Shown here: piece by piece, positions 33,399-43,509 of the stretch
Position numbering within the stretch: position 1 is the first letter of the stretch
How the letters are laid out: every line of letters begins with the position of its first letter
Assembly (NCBI GenBank): GCA_964409775.1
Contig: CAYPEI010000015.1
Span: 28,296 to 92,295, forward strand
Direction: 5' to 3'
Source of the DNA: JAHBXL01 sp964409775
GTDB taxonomy: Bacteria > Planctomycetota > Phycisphaerae > Phycisphaerales > UBA1924
DNA: 64,000 bases
The notes under the pieces: generated by a model
Databases searched by the model: none
What the model was told of the DNA's origin: nothing
Seen by the model: only the letters and a program-made list of their open reading frames with translations
Translations under genes and position numbers: made by a program

Positions 33399-33828
33399 CA
33401 GGCCAGTCGCCCGAAGTTGGGCGGCCCCAGACCCCGGTCGGCGGCCGGGTCACGACCTTGAGCGGTCCATTGACGACGTCGGCCTCGCTTGCGAGGGCGT
33501 CATCCAGCGTGGCGAAGACGTCGAAGATGGTGTCCAGTCGAGCAAGCAGGATGCCCTGGAGGGCGGTCTGGGACGGTGCCGCGATGCGAACACGCACGCC
33601 GGCAGTCTTGGCGAGTTTGTGGAAGTGCACGAGCGAGCCCAGCGCCATGCTCCCGACATTGCTGGTCTCGGAGAGGTCGAGGATCAGGCACCCCGCACGG
33701 CCCGCGAGCAGGCCGCGGAGCAGCGTGTTCAGGCGATCGATATTCGCGACCCCGACGTCTCCCGAAACGCGGGCGACGGTGGGCACGCCCGGCCCTTCGC
33801 GCTCGATGATGATCTGCGGCTGCGACAT
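33376..33828 (-). CDS. STAS-domain protein (anti-anti-sigma factor-like)
   Basis: 150 residues. ARVSGDVGVANIDRLNTLLR, CLILDLSETSNVGSMALGSL (the conserved DLS...S stretch with the phosphorylatable serine region), VRVRIAAPSQTALQGILLAR and FDVFATLDDAL follow the SpoIIAA fold in order. Such proteins bind anti-sigma kinases or act in phospho-switch cascades; no partner kinase or phosphatase is nearby. The C-terminal 30 residues after the fold are low complexity and overlap the DUF2934 gene end. Confidence 0.85.
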   Translation of the reverse strand: MSQPQIIIEREGPGVPTVARVSGDVGVANIDRLNTLLRGLLAGRAGCLILDLSETSNVGSMALGSLVHFHKLAKTAGVRVRIAAPSQTALQGILLARLDTIFDVFATLDDALASEADVVNGPLKVVTRPPTGVWGRPTSGDWPAIGPNAG

Positions 33829-34073
33829 GGAAATGGCCCCGTTCCCCTGACGGATAGGTTAGGCTGCGGCGATCCGAGACGACGACCGGTGCGGTAGTGT
33901 GTACCGCGGCGGCGGTCGCGGCCAACCAGTTCCTAGACTCTGCACTGAATCCGTGCCCGACATGATGTTCTCGGGCCTACCACCTCCCGTTCTTCCGCCC
34001 CGAACTCCACTGCGAGACGACGACGCCGCGGCCCCGCAGCGACCCAGACCTCACCACACTCCCGGAGCGAGAC

Positions 34074-34721
34074 ATGGAACTGTACATCGACACTGCGAAC
34101 CTCGACGAGATCAAGCAGGCCGCGGCGCTGGGCGTGCTGGACGGCGTCACCACCAACCCTTCGCTGATCGCCAAGGAGAAGGTGCCGTACGCCAAGCGTC
34201 TGGCCGAGATCTGCGAGGTGGTCAAGGGACCGGTGTCGGCCGAGGTCGTTGCGACCGACTATGACGGGATGATCAAGGAAGCCGAACCCCTGCGGAAGAT
34301 CGCCGAGAACATCGTCATCAAACTGCCGATCACGGTTGATGGTCTCCGCGCGTGCAAGACGCTGGCGGACCAGGATGTGAAGACGAACATGACACTGTGC
34401 TTCCAACCGCTCCAGGCGCTGATGGTGGCCAAGGCCGGGGCCTATCTCGTCAGCCCGTTCATCGGACGGCTGGACGACGTGGCGGAAGACGGGATGGACC
34501 TCATCCACAAGATCCGGCAGATCTACGACAACTACGGATTCCCGACCAAAGTGCTCGCGGCATCGATCCGTCACCCCAAGCACATGGTCGACTGCGCGCT
34601 GGCCGGGGCGGATGTGAGCACCGTTCCGATGTCGGTCATCAAGCAGATCCTCAGCCACCCGCTCACCGACAGCGGGCTGAAGAAGTTTGTCGAGGATTAC
34701 AAAAAGGCGTTCGGCGGCTGA
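34074..34721 (+). CDS. fsa: Transaldolase-like fructose-6-phosphate aldolase
   Basis: 215 residues, the length of the small transaldolase/FSA (TalC) subfamily. MELYIDTANLDEI, GVTTNPSLIAKE and IVIKLPIT (Schiff-base lysine at residue 83) are diagnostic, as are NMTLCFQPLQALMVAKAGA and VSPFIGRLDD. It either moves dihydroxyacetone between sugar phosphates in the pentose phosphate pathway or cleaves fructose 6-phosphate; sequence alone does not separate the two activities. AGACATGG start with GGAGCGAG upstream. Cytoplasmic, single gene. Confidence 0.93.
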   Translation: MELYIDTANLDEIKQAAALGVLDGVTTNPSLIAKEKVPYAKRLAEICEVVKGPVSAEVVATDYDGMIKEAEPLRKIAENIVIKLPITVDGLRACKTLADQDVKTNMTLCFQPLQALMVAKAGAYLVSPFIGRLDDVAEDGMDLIHKIRQIYDNYGFPTKVLAASIRHPKHMVDCALAGADVSTVPMSVIKQILSHPLTDSGLKKFVEDYKKAFGG

Positions 34722-34746
34722 TGCCCGAGCGCGTGCCCACTGGCGC

Positions 34747-37700
34747 TCACACGCTGAACCACGCCGACAGATAGGCGAAGATGTCGGGGACGGCTGTCAG
34801 TCCATCGCCGTCGAAGTCGGCCTCTCCGAGGAACCATGACGACAGGAACGAGAAGATGTCCGCCACATCGACTCTGAAATCCATGTTGTGGTCGGCCATG
34901 TGGAACACGGTGAACCGCAGGCCCTGAGCATCCTGCGCGACGTTGATTCGGAGGTACGAACTCCCCGGTGTGACGCTGGTGGAGTCGAACGCACCGGCGA
35001 TGGTTCCCGCGGCGAGGAATCTGAAAGTGTCGCCCTGCCGCACCTGCACGCCCTCGGCGTAGGCGAGCCGCAACGATCCGGCGAGACCGGCGACGCCCGC
35101 GATGGTAACGCTGCCCTGCTGGCCCGCGCCCACGCCGGTGATGCCGATCTCCAGCGTGCCGCCGCTGGGCCCGGGGCCCTGCTGATAGTTCCCGCCGACG
35201 GCAAGCACTGCGCCCGGGCTGACGTGGATCAATCCGTCGTTGCGGAACGCCGCACCGCCCGGCGGCAGTGCGTTGAAGACTGCGCCGTTCTCCAGCCGGA
35301 GCGTGCCGCGGACGCGCTCGAGGTTTTCGAGTGCACCGAGCGTCCAGTTGCCCGCAAGCGTGAACGATGTGCCGGGGCCGATCGTGCGGATGTCCGCTCC
35401 ATTCAGGAAGAGTTGCGCGCCGTCGCCGATGATCCAGTTTCCCCCGGTGAACGTGTGCGTCGCCTGGTCGTAGTTGGTCATGAACAACGCGGGCAGGATC
35501 AACGCGCCGCCGGAGATGCGGATCGGCCCGGTGACGTTGAGCCCGCCGACCGGGATGCTGTGCATGCCGCCGGCGAACGTGACACCGCCGGGTCCCTCGA
35601 TGCTCGACCCGGGCAGGTAGAACCAGGTAGCCGCGAAGATGAGCGTGTCGGGCGGGATGACGACGATCGTGCCGGTGTTGGTGCCGGGCACTCCGATGAC
35701 GAACTCACCGGTCTGCACGGTGATGAGGCCGGCGTTGTTGAACTGGTTGACGCCCGACAGGCCGACCACATCGATCCGCGGGTCGGCGAAGATGGTGAGG
35801 GATGCGCCCGCGAGGTTGTTGAAGATCCCTCCGGCCATCAGCAGGCAGCCGCCGGTCCAGTTGCCCGCGGTAGACATGTTGTCCACGATGCGGGCGATGG
35901 TCATGTTGTTGTCGCCCATCGTGAGCAGCGCATCGACGCCGAAGATCGTCCGGCCCGTGCCGGTCATCGCGCCGCCCTGCCACTCGAAGCGGTCCGCCAG
36001 CGTGAGGTTGCCCGGGCCGGTGATCTCGCCGCCGTCCACAAGGCGGACCCCGCCATGGAGCGTCTCGTCTTCCTCGAATGAAAGGACCGCGGCGATGACA
36101 ATCACGCCGCTGGAGTTATTGGTGACCTGCAGTCCGGTTCCGAAACTGGATTCGGAGCCGGCGGCGAAGATCAGCGCGCCGTTGTTGATGAACGCCTCGC
36201 CGCCCTGCCCGGTTGACTGCACTTCGACACTGCCTGAAATCGTAAAGCCCGCCCCGGTCGCGTTCGCGAACTGGCCGCCATCGAGCAGGAGACAGCCGCC
36301 GGTCCAGTTTCCGGCGAAGGCATTGGTCAGCGGCCGCGCGAGGGTCATCACGGTGCTGCTCACGAGGTTGAGCACGGCCGCGGCGGTGGTGGTCCCCGTG
36401 CCCGACTGCGTGCCGCCGATCCAGTTGAAGGCGGCGCGGGTGGTGATATGCCCGGCACCGTTGAGCGTGCCGCCGGGGTAAAGGTTGATGACGGCGAAGA
36501 TGTCGAGGTTTTGGTTGAAGGTCGCGGTGCCGAAGATGTCGATCATGCCGCCGTTGATGGGCCCGTCGATGATGATCGATCCCGGCCCCCGGAGGTTGTC
36601 ACCCACGCGAACGATGCCGCCCGCGCCCGCCGGACCATTGTTGAACGTGACCGCCGGGGGGACGCTGAACGTGCCCGTTCCCGTGAGGGCGACGACGGCA
36701 TTGTTGAAGAAGACGCCACCCGCGGGCGAGAACGGGAACGAGCCGGGGTTGCGGAGCACGAGGGTGCCGTTGTTCACCGCAAGGCCGAGCATCTGGCCCC
36801 CCAAGAGCGCCGTCGGGCTGATGGACAGCGTCGCGCCCGGTCCGAGCGAGAGGAGATTCGTTCCCGCGGCAAAGGCGAGAATGCCGTCGATCTCCCACAT
36901 GCCGCCGACGAGGGCGTTGCCCACGATCTGCGGGATCGCGTTGACAAAGACCGCGGTACCGTCCAGTCCGACGGTCAACCGGCCCGCGTTCAGCCCGGGT
37001 CTGACCGTGAGCGAACCCGAGGCGACGTTGACCCAGCCCGAGGCTCGATTTTCGAAGTCCGCCGGCGGAGCGGAGTTGCCGAACTGGACCGCGCCGCCGT
37101 CGATCCGCACTGTCCCATGGTTGATGAACGCCAGCGTCCAGGAATGCCGGTCGATGTTGAGCGATGCGCTTCCGGTCTTGATGAACATCCCCTCGTTCAC
37201 GAACTGGTTGGTTCCGGCATCGCCTGCCAGACCACCCGCTCGGATTGACCTCGCACCGGCAGAAAGATCCGCGGTCACCACGCCCCCGGGCCGATTGGTG
37301 AAAACCGCGCCGCTGCCAAGGTAGAGATCGCCGGAGAACGTGAACGATCCGAGGTTCTGCGCCGAGAGGTTGTAGAAACCCGCTCCTCCGGCGCTCGACA
37401 CGGTGACCTGCGAGGTCGCGCCAAAGATCACTGCTCCCGTGCTCACGAAGTTCCCGCCGCTGATCGTCACCAGGCCGCTGAATCTCAGGCTGCCGGGCCC
37501 GGTCACCGTTGCCGCGCCGATCATGATGTGCGGCGAGAAATCGAACGTGCCCGCCGCGAACGTGTGTGTGCCGCCGCTGAGATTGATCGATCCGAGGCCG
37601 GTATTGGTCGCCCCGGCGAGATGTGAGAAACTGACCGGCAGATCGATCGTGCCGCCGGGAGACGTTCGGAACTCACCGGCGTTGGAGCCGGTCTGCAGGC

Positions 37701-40700
37701 TGATGCTGCCGCTTGCCGCGTGCACAAGACCGTTCGACAGGTTTGTCAGGACCGCCCCGCCGCCGGTCAACTGTACCGATCCGCCATCGGCACGCACCAC
37801 TCCGCTGTTCAACAGCGGCACGATGATCGAGAGCACCCCGTCATTCGCGACCCGGAGCAGTCCCTGGTTGAGGAGTTGACTCTGCCCGTCGAGTGTGAGC
37901 GTCTGTCCATTCACATCCGCGACGATCGTGCCCAGGTTGGTGATGGAGGCGGCAGTTCCATTGACGAGGACATCCCCTCTCCCGCCACGGATCGTGAACC
38001 CTGCGGCGATCGTGAGCGCGATTCCATCGAAAACAGTCAGCCTGTGCGTGTAGTTTGCGGGATTGGACGGGAACACCACCGTCCCCGTTCCGCCCAACGT
38101 CTGCGGCCCGGTTCCATAGAAGGAGATGAAGGCGCTGTATGTGTCGTCGCCGATGATCAGCGTGCCGTTCACCGTCAGACCGTCCTCGACCTGGACCACA
38201 CTGTTCTGGGCGATGCGGAACTGGCCCGTCAGCGTCACACCGCGGAACCAGGTACCGGCGATCGTCGAACCCGCCTGCCCGTTGATGGTGCCGCCGACAA
38301 CGGCTCCCGAGACGTTGACTTCACACTGGCTACCGACCTCGATCGTGCTTCCGGTGTTGGTGAGCGTGGTGTTCACGCTCAGCCGGGCACCGTTGCTCGC
38401 GGACAATGCGCCGCTGTTGATAAACACGCCCGAGCCCGAGAGTGCGAGTGTCTGCCCGTTGGCATCCGCGGCGATGGTTCCCGTGTTGATGATGGATCCC
38501 CCGGGTCCTTCGGCGCGGATGTCGCCATTTCCGCCGCGGATGGTGACCCCCGCGCCGATGGTCAAGGTGACATCGATGTAGACGTGCAGCCGATGGGTGT
38601 AGCCGGAGGGGTTGGACGGGAACAGCACCGTCCCGGAGCCGCCGAGCGTCTGCGCCCCGCTTCCATTGAAGTAGATGAAGGCGCTGGACGTGTCGTCGCC
38701 GATGGTCAGCGTGCCGTTGACCGTCAGACCGTTCTCGACGAAAACACCGCTGTTCTGGGCGATGCGGAACTGCCCGGTCAGCGTGACGCCGCGGAACCAG
38801 TTTCCGCTGATCGTAGAACCCGCCTGCCCGTTGATCGTGCCGCCGACAACGACTCCGGAGACGCTCACTTCGCTCTGACCATCCACCTCGATCGTGCTGC
38901 CGGTGTTGGTGAGCGAGGTGTTCACGCTCAGCCGGGCACCGCTGCTCACGGACACCGCGCCGTTGTTGACGAACGAGCCCGAGCCCGAGAGTGCAAGTGT
39001 CTGCCCATTGACATCCGCGGCGATGGTTCCCGTGTTGATGATGGATCCCCCGGGTCCGTCGGCGCGGATGTCGCCATTCCCGCCGCGGATGGTGACCCCA
39101 GCGCCGATGATCAACAGCACATCGCTGTAGACATACAGCCGATGGGTGTAGTTGGAAGGATTGGACGGGAACACCACCGTTCCCGTTCCGCCCAGCGTCT
39201 GCGGACCGGTTCCATAGAAGTAGACGGAGGCGCTGTATGTGTCGTCGCCGATGATCAGCGTGCCGTTCACCGTCAGACCGTTCTCGACCTGGACCGCACT
39301 GTTCTGGGCGATGCGGAACTGCCCCGTCAGCGTGACGCCGCGGAACCAGGCACCGGCGATCGTCGAACCCGCCTGCCCGTTGATGGTGCCGCCGACAACG
39401 GCTCCCGAGACGTTGACTTCACACTGGCTACCGACCTCGATCGTGCTTCCGGTGTTGGTGAGCGTGGTGTTCACGCTCAGCCGGGCACCGTTGCTCACGG
39501 ACACCACGCCGCTGTTGACAAACGAGCCCGGGCCTGAGAGTGTCAGCGTCTGTGCGTCCACCTCCGCGGCGATCGTGCCCAAGTTGGTGATCGATCCCAC
39601 GGGCCCGTCCGTTCGGACCTCCCCATTCCCGCCGCGGATGGTGACTCCCGCGCCAATGGTCAGCGCCACGTCGTTGAGGGCGTAGAGCCTGTGGGTGTAG
39701 CCGGAGGGGTTGGACGGGAACACCACCGTCCCGGTGCCGCCGAGCGTCTGCGCCCCGCTTCCATTGAAGTAGATGAAGGCGCTGTATGTGTCGTCGCCGA
39801 TGGTCAGCGTGCCGTTGACCGTCAGACCGTCCTCGACCTGGACCACACTGTTCTGGGCGATGCGGAACTGGCCCGTCAGCGTCACACCGCGGAACCAGGT
39901 ACCGGCGATCGTCGAACCCGCCTGCCCGTTGATGGTGCCGCCGACAACGGCTCCCGAGACGTTGACTTCACACTGGCTACCGACCTCGATCGTGCTTCCG
40001 GTGTTGGTGAGCGTGGTGTTCACGCTCAGCCGGGCACCGTTGCTCACGGACACCACGCCGCTGTTGACAAACGAGCCCGGGCCTGAGAGTGTCAGCGTCT
40101 GTGCGTCCACCTCCGCGGCGATCGTGCCCAAGTTGGTGATCGATCCCACGGGCCCGTCCGTTCGGACCTCCCCATTCCCGCCGCGGATGGTGACTCCCGC
40201 GCCAATGGTCAGCGCCACGTCGTTGAGGGCGTAGAGCCTGTGGGTGTAGCCGGAGGGGTTGGACGGGAACACCACCGTCCCGGTGCCGCCGAGCGTCTGC
40301 GCCCCGCTTCCATTGAAGTAGATGAAGGCGCTGGACGCGTCATCGCCGATGGTCAGCGTGCCGTTGATAACAGCGCCTTGCGAGAGCCAGAGCGCTTGGC
40401 TTCCTTGGATTCGGAGGTTTTTATCCGTTGTCAACGATCGCGCCAGCCCGGAGCCCGAGAAGATCCTCACCTCCGCCAGCGCGGTATCCGGGATGGTGAC
40501 GTCATCGTCGGCGGTCGGAACCGCATCGTTGCTCCAGTTCAGGGCATCGTGCCAACTATCGGTTCCGGCGCCACCGTCCCACACCACAGCCGCAAGGTGG
40601 AGGCGCTGCTCCAGCGGCTCCATCGGAGCGTTCGCGATCGAAAGCACTCGACCCACAGCACGATGGACGTGTGCCGTCCTCGAATCGCGCCGCGAGGGCA

Positions 40701-40731
40701 GCGCATTGCGCAGTCGGTCGAACGCGAACAT
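34747..40731 (-). CDS. Giant secreted repeat protein with paired dockerin-like C-terminus
   Basis: About 1994 residues from the ATG at 40731 (GGAG five bases upstream). Residues 34-44, PLEQRLHLAAV, are a planctomycete LEPRxLLSA-type leader motif, followed by VWDGGAGTDSWHDALNWSND, the autotransporter-like 'WxGGxGxDxWxxxxNW' opening. The body is beta-solenoid of Gly/Thr/Asn-rich turns (VNGTLTIGDD, SITNLGTIAA, LTNTGSTIEV). Four full 183-residue repeats and a partial fifth occupy residues about 120-960; the rest are more diverged turns. The C-terminus has two dockerin-like motifs (MDFRVDVADIFSFLSSWF and ADFDGDGLTAVPDIFAYLSA). A cell-surface or secreted adhesion or scaffold role is likely; no enzyme motif is seen. 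Confidence 0.85.
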   Translation of the reverse strand: MFAFDRLRNALPSRRDSRTAHVHRAVGRVLSIANAPMEPLEQRLHLAAVVWDGGAGTDSWHDALNWSNDAVPTADDDVTIPDTALAEVRIFSGSGLARSLTTDKNLRIQGSQALWLSQGAVINGTLTIGDDASSAFIYFNGSGAQTLGGTGTVVFPSNPSGYTHRLYALNDVALTIGAGVTIRGGNGEVRTDGPVGSITNLGTIAAEVDAQTLTLSGPGSFVNSGVVSVSNGARLSVNTTLTNTGSTIEVGSQCEVNVSGAVVGGTINGQAGSTIAGTWFRGVTLTGQFRIAQNSVVQVEDGLTVNGTLTIGDDTYSAFIYFNGSGAQTLGGTGTVVFPSNPSGYTHRLYALNDVALTIGAGVTIRGGNGEVRTDGPVGSITNLGTIAAEVDAQTLTLSGPGSFVNSGVVSVSNGARLSVNTTLTNTGSTIEVGSQCEVNVSGAVVGGTINGQAGSTIAGAWFRGVTLTGQFRIAQNSAVQVENGLTVNGTLIIGDDTYSASVYFYGTGPQTLGGTGTVVFPSNPSNYTHRLYVYSDVLLIIGAGVTIRGGNGDIRADGPGGSIINTGTIAADVNGQTLALSGSGSFVNNGAVSVSSGARLSVNTSLTNTGSTIEVDGQSEVSVSGVVVGGTINGQAGSTISGNWFRGVTLTGQFRIAQNSGVFVENGLTVNGTLTIGDDTSSAFIYFNGSGAQTLGGSGTVLFPSNPSGYTHRLHVYIDVTLTIGAGVTIRGGNGDIRAEGPGGSIINTGTIAADANGQTLALSGSGVFINSGALSASNGARLSVNTTLTNTGSTIEVGSQCEVNVSGAVVGGTINGQAGSTIAGTWFRGVTLTGQFRIAQNSVVQVEDGLTVNGTLIIGDDTYSAFISFYGTGPQTLGGTGTVVFPSNPANYTHRLTVFDGIALTIAAGFTIRGGRGDVLVNGTAASITNLGTIVADVNGQTLTLDGQSQLLNQGLLRVANDGVLSIIVPLLNSGVVRADGGSVQLTGGGAVLTNLSNGLVHAASGSISLQTGSNAGEFRTSPGGTIDLPVSFSHLAGATNTGLGSINLSGGTHTFAAGTFDFSPHIMIGAATVTGPGSLRFSGLVTISGGNFVSTGAVIFGATSQVTVSSAGGAGFYNLSAQNLGSFTFSGDLYLGSGAVFTNRPGGVVTADLSAGARSIRAGGLAGDAGTNQFVNEGMFIKTGSASLNIDRHSWTLAFINHGTVRIDGGAVQFGNSAPPADFENRASGWVNVASGSLTVRPGLNAGRLTVGLDGTAVFVNAIPQIVGNALVGGMWEIDGILAFAAGTNLLSLGPGATLSISPTALLGGQMLGLAVNNGTLVLRNPGSFPFSPAGGVFFNNAVVALTGTGTFSVPPAVTFNNGPAGAGGIVRVGDNLRGPGSIIIDGPINGGMIDIFGTATFNQNLDIFAVINLYPGGTLNGAGHITTRAAFNWIGGTQSGTGTTTAAAVLNLVSSTVMTLARPLTNAFAGNWTGGCLLLDGGQFANATGAGFTISGSVEVQSTGQGGEAFINNGALIFAAGSESSFGTGLQVTNNSSGVIVIAAVLSFEEDETLHGGVRLVDGGEITGPGNLTLADRFEWQGGAMTGTGRTIFGVDALLTMGDNNMTIARIVDNMSTAGNWTGGCLLMAGGIFNNLAGASLTIFADPRIDVVGLSGVNQFNNAGLITVQTGEFVIGVPGTNTGTIVVIPPDTLIFAATWFYLPGSSIEGPGGVTFAGGMHSIPVGGLNVTGPIRISGGALILPALFMTNYDQATHTFTGGNWIIGDGAQLFLNGADIRTIGPGTSFTLAGNWTLGALENLERVRGTLRLENGAVFNALPPGGAAFRNDGLIHVSPGAVLAVGGNYQQGPGPSGGTLEIGITGVGAGQQGSVTIAGVAGLAGSLRLAYAEGVQVRQGDTFRFLAAGTIAGAFDSTSVTPGSSYLRINVAQDAQGLRFTVFHMADHNMDFRVDVADIFSFLSSWFLGEADFDGDGLTAVPDIFAYLSAWFSV
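38125..40320. repeat. Tandem 549-base repeats within the giant protein gene
   Basis: The landmark GATGAAGGCGCTG or its variant recurs at 38125, 38674, 39223, 39772 and 40321, each exactly 549 bases apart (183 codons). Four full units plus a diverging fifth toward 37860. Bases 39352-39784 and 39901-40333 are identical by direct line-by-line comparison (about 430 bases), so the last duplication or conversion is recent. Confidence 0.93.
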
Positions 40732-40915
40732 AGGCACTCCAGTGATTTGTCAGTGCGACGTTAGCATACCACAGATCCGTCCTTGCACAACCCTTCGTTA
40801 CCTTGAGATGCGTGATCGTGGGGCAGCGCGCCACCGTGTGATTGGGCTCCGGCCCGGCGCTGCGCACTGAGGACGAGGGCGAGCACGGACCGAAAACTCG
40901 CTCGTAACCCCCGGT

Positions 40916-41722
40916 CTATCGCCGCCACCACCGCTCGCGCAGCCATTGGTAGTCGGCGTTGCCCGCCGCGCTCTGGTTGAACTGCTGGAGACGGCTCATG
41001 TTGATGGTGCGGCGGTCTTTCCAGGTATGGATCTCGCCATGCCCGTCCGTGAAGCCGATCGTGCCGCGGTCGTCGTGCCAGACGGTGAGCGGGTCGATCC
41101 ACTGCGGCGTGCTGATGAACATGACCCAGGAGCCCATGTTCAGTCCCCGGGGGTCGGATTCCTCCAGAAAGGCAAAGTGCTCCGCGCTCTTCCAGAGTTG
41201 ATCGACGCGCCGCGCGGCCCGGGGACCTGCGCCGATGTAGACTTCCCACGTGTCCGGACCGGCGAGGAAGTTGGGCATCGAGTACGTCACCCACGCCAGG
41301 TTTGCGCCGGCGTTGGTGCGGAAGCGATCGCGGTTGTCGGATGGGCAATGGAACGCGCGGTGGTCGGGCGCATATTGGAACATCGCGCCGCGCTGCACTC
41401 CGAGGATGTGCTGATCGACATTCGCCGCCGCGGCGAGTTGCGCATCGTTCAGGCGCAGCCCGGCTTCGGTCTGCGGCCAGTCGACCCAACTTGCGCCGAC
41501 CTCGGAGGTGTTGGTCCAGGAACTGATGATCGCGTCCTTGAAGTCGCCGGCGTACAGCACGAAGCCCTGCGCGAGCGAGCGCTGGTTGGCCAGGCACTGC
41601 ATGGTCTTGCCCTGCGAACGGGCGCCGCGGAGCGCGGGCAGGAGCAGTGACACCAGCAGCGCGACGATCGCGATGACGATCAGGATCTCGATCAGCGTGA
41701 ACCCGCGGCGGGTGTCTCGCAT
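40916..41722 (-). CDS. Prepilin-type pseudopilin (DUF1559/GspG-like)
   Basis: 268 residues from the ATG at 41722, with GGAGG eight bases upstream. MRDTRRGFTLIEILIVIAIV is a type IV prepilin leader: basic, cut after Gly before FTLIE, then a hydrophobic helix. The body carries paired HCPSDNRD and GTIGFTDGHGEIHTWKD motifs typical of planctomycete DUF1559/H-X9-DG pseudopilins. These are secreted through type II/IV-like machinery; their number in planctomycetes is large and roles mostly unknown. No secretion machinery genes are in the window. Confidence 0.88.
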   Translation of the reverse strand: MRDTRRGFTLIEILIVIAIVALLVSLLLPALRGARSQGKTMQCLANQRSLAQGFVLYAGDFKDAIISSWTNTSEVGASWVDWPQTEAGLRLNDAQLAAAANVDQHILGVQRGAMFQYAPDHRAFHCPSDNRDRFRTNAGANLAWVTYSMPNFLAGPDTWEVYIGAGPRAARRVDQLWKSAEHFAFLEESDPRGLNMGSWVMFISTPQWIDPLTVWHDDRGTIGFTDGHGEIHTWKDRRTINMSRLQQFNQSAAGNADYQWLRERWWRR

Positions 41723-42000
41723 GGCCCGGCCTCCGTGGTGCGGTCCTCCCCAAGGTACCTGATCCGCGTTTCGATACCACAAGCGCGGTTGGACGAGATT
41801 GAGGCACCCGATCGAAGCGGGGAGATCGTGTTGCGGAGTTTCCGCATCCCTTCTGATCGATGTTCGGTGCGGGTTCGCACACTATCCGCCTGCTCGTGGG
41901 AGCGTGGTCGGCCCCGGATCTCAAGTCGTCCTGTTCTCGGGCCGATGCGGAGATATCGGGCCTTTGGGTTCCGAAGGGTTGCAATCCGCAGGAGGGTGCC

Positions 42001-42420
42001 GTGTCTTCTGTTTCCATCTCCCGACACATCGAGCGGCGGCAATATCCCCGGTTCGTCGTCGAGCCCATGTATACGCCTGTGGCGGCACGGATCGAGGCCG
42101 ACGGCGATGATGATGGTCCGTTCGACCTTGAAGGGCACGCCTACGACATCTCCGAGGGCGGGGCGCGATTCGAACTCGATCACCGCGTGGAGCCGGGCAG
42201 CCGGATCGCCCTGCGGATCTTCCTGCCGGGGCTGAGCGAGCGCGATGAGGGCCGGAGCGTGCTGGTGGAGGCGAGGGTGGTGTGGTGCGAGGATGCACAG
42301 GACGGCGATTCAGGACCGCCCTACCGGACGGCCGCGGCGTTCACGCACTTTGCCCGTGCCGGGGATCGTGACCGCCTGGTGCGGCACTTTGCGAGCGGCC
42401 GGTATCGGATGGCGGCGTAG
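42001..42420 (+). CDS. PilZ-domain protein
   Basis: 139 residues from GTG 42001, which has AGGAGG five bases upstream. ERRQYPRF near residue 10 is the RxxxR cyclic-di-GMP binding motif and DISEGGARFEL near residue 50 is the (D/N)xSxxG motif. VEARVVWCEDAQD and the final FTHFARAGDRDRLVRHF complete the PilZ fold. It should bind cyclic di-GMP, probably controlling motility, secretion or surface features. It lies between two pseudopilin genes but on the other strand. The open frame extends upstream to 41860 without family features. Confidence 0.88.
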   Translation: MSSVSISRHIERRQYPRFVVEPMYTPVAARIEADGDDDGPFDLEGHAYDISEGGARFELDHRVEPGSRIALRIFLPGLSERDEGRSVLVEARVVWCEDAQDGDSGPPYRTAAAFTHFARAGDRDRLVRHFASGRYRMAA

Positions 42421-42490
42421 GGGAAGGGATCAAGGGATCTGGGCTCGGCCAGGCGAGAGCCTGCTCTGTGGCTGTGCTCTGTGCACCTGC

Positions 42491-42523
42491 AAAAAAACAG
42501 AGGCCCGGGCAAACCCGGGCCTC
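42491..42523 (-). terminator. Rho-independent terminator of the pseudopilin gene 42556-43509
   Basis: On the minus strand GAGGCCCGGG, a 4-base loop, CCCGGGCCTC (10-bp perfect stem), one G, then a run of seven T. It begins 33 bases after the pseudopilin stop. The clearest intrinsic terminator in the window. Confidence 0.92.
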
Positions 42524-42555
42524 CGCAAAGAAACCTGTGATCCGAAACGGAAGGC

Positions 42556-43509
<954 letters not shown>

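Noticed and set aside
37720..39537. Long + strand frame opposite the giant repeat protein, itself periodic
   Set aside because: Its periodicity is inherited from the minus-strand coding repeats; no start signal or recognisable domain, and the minus-strand frame carries the secretion and dockerin-like motifs.
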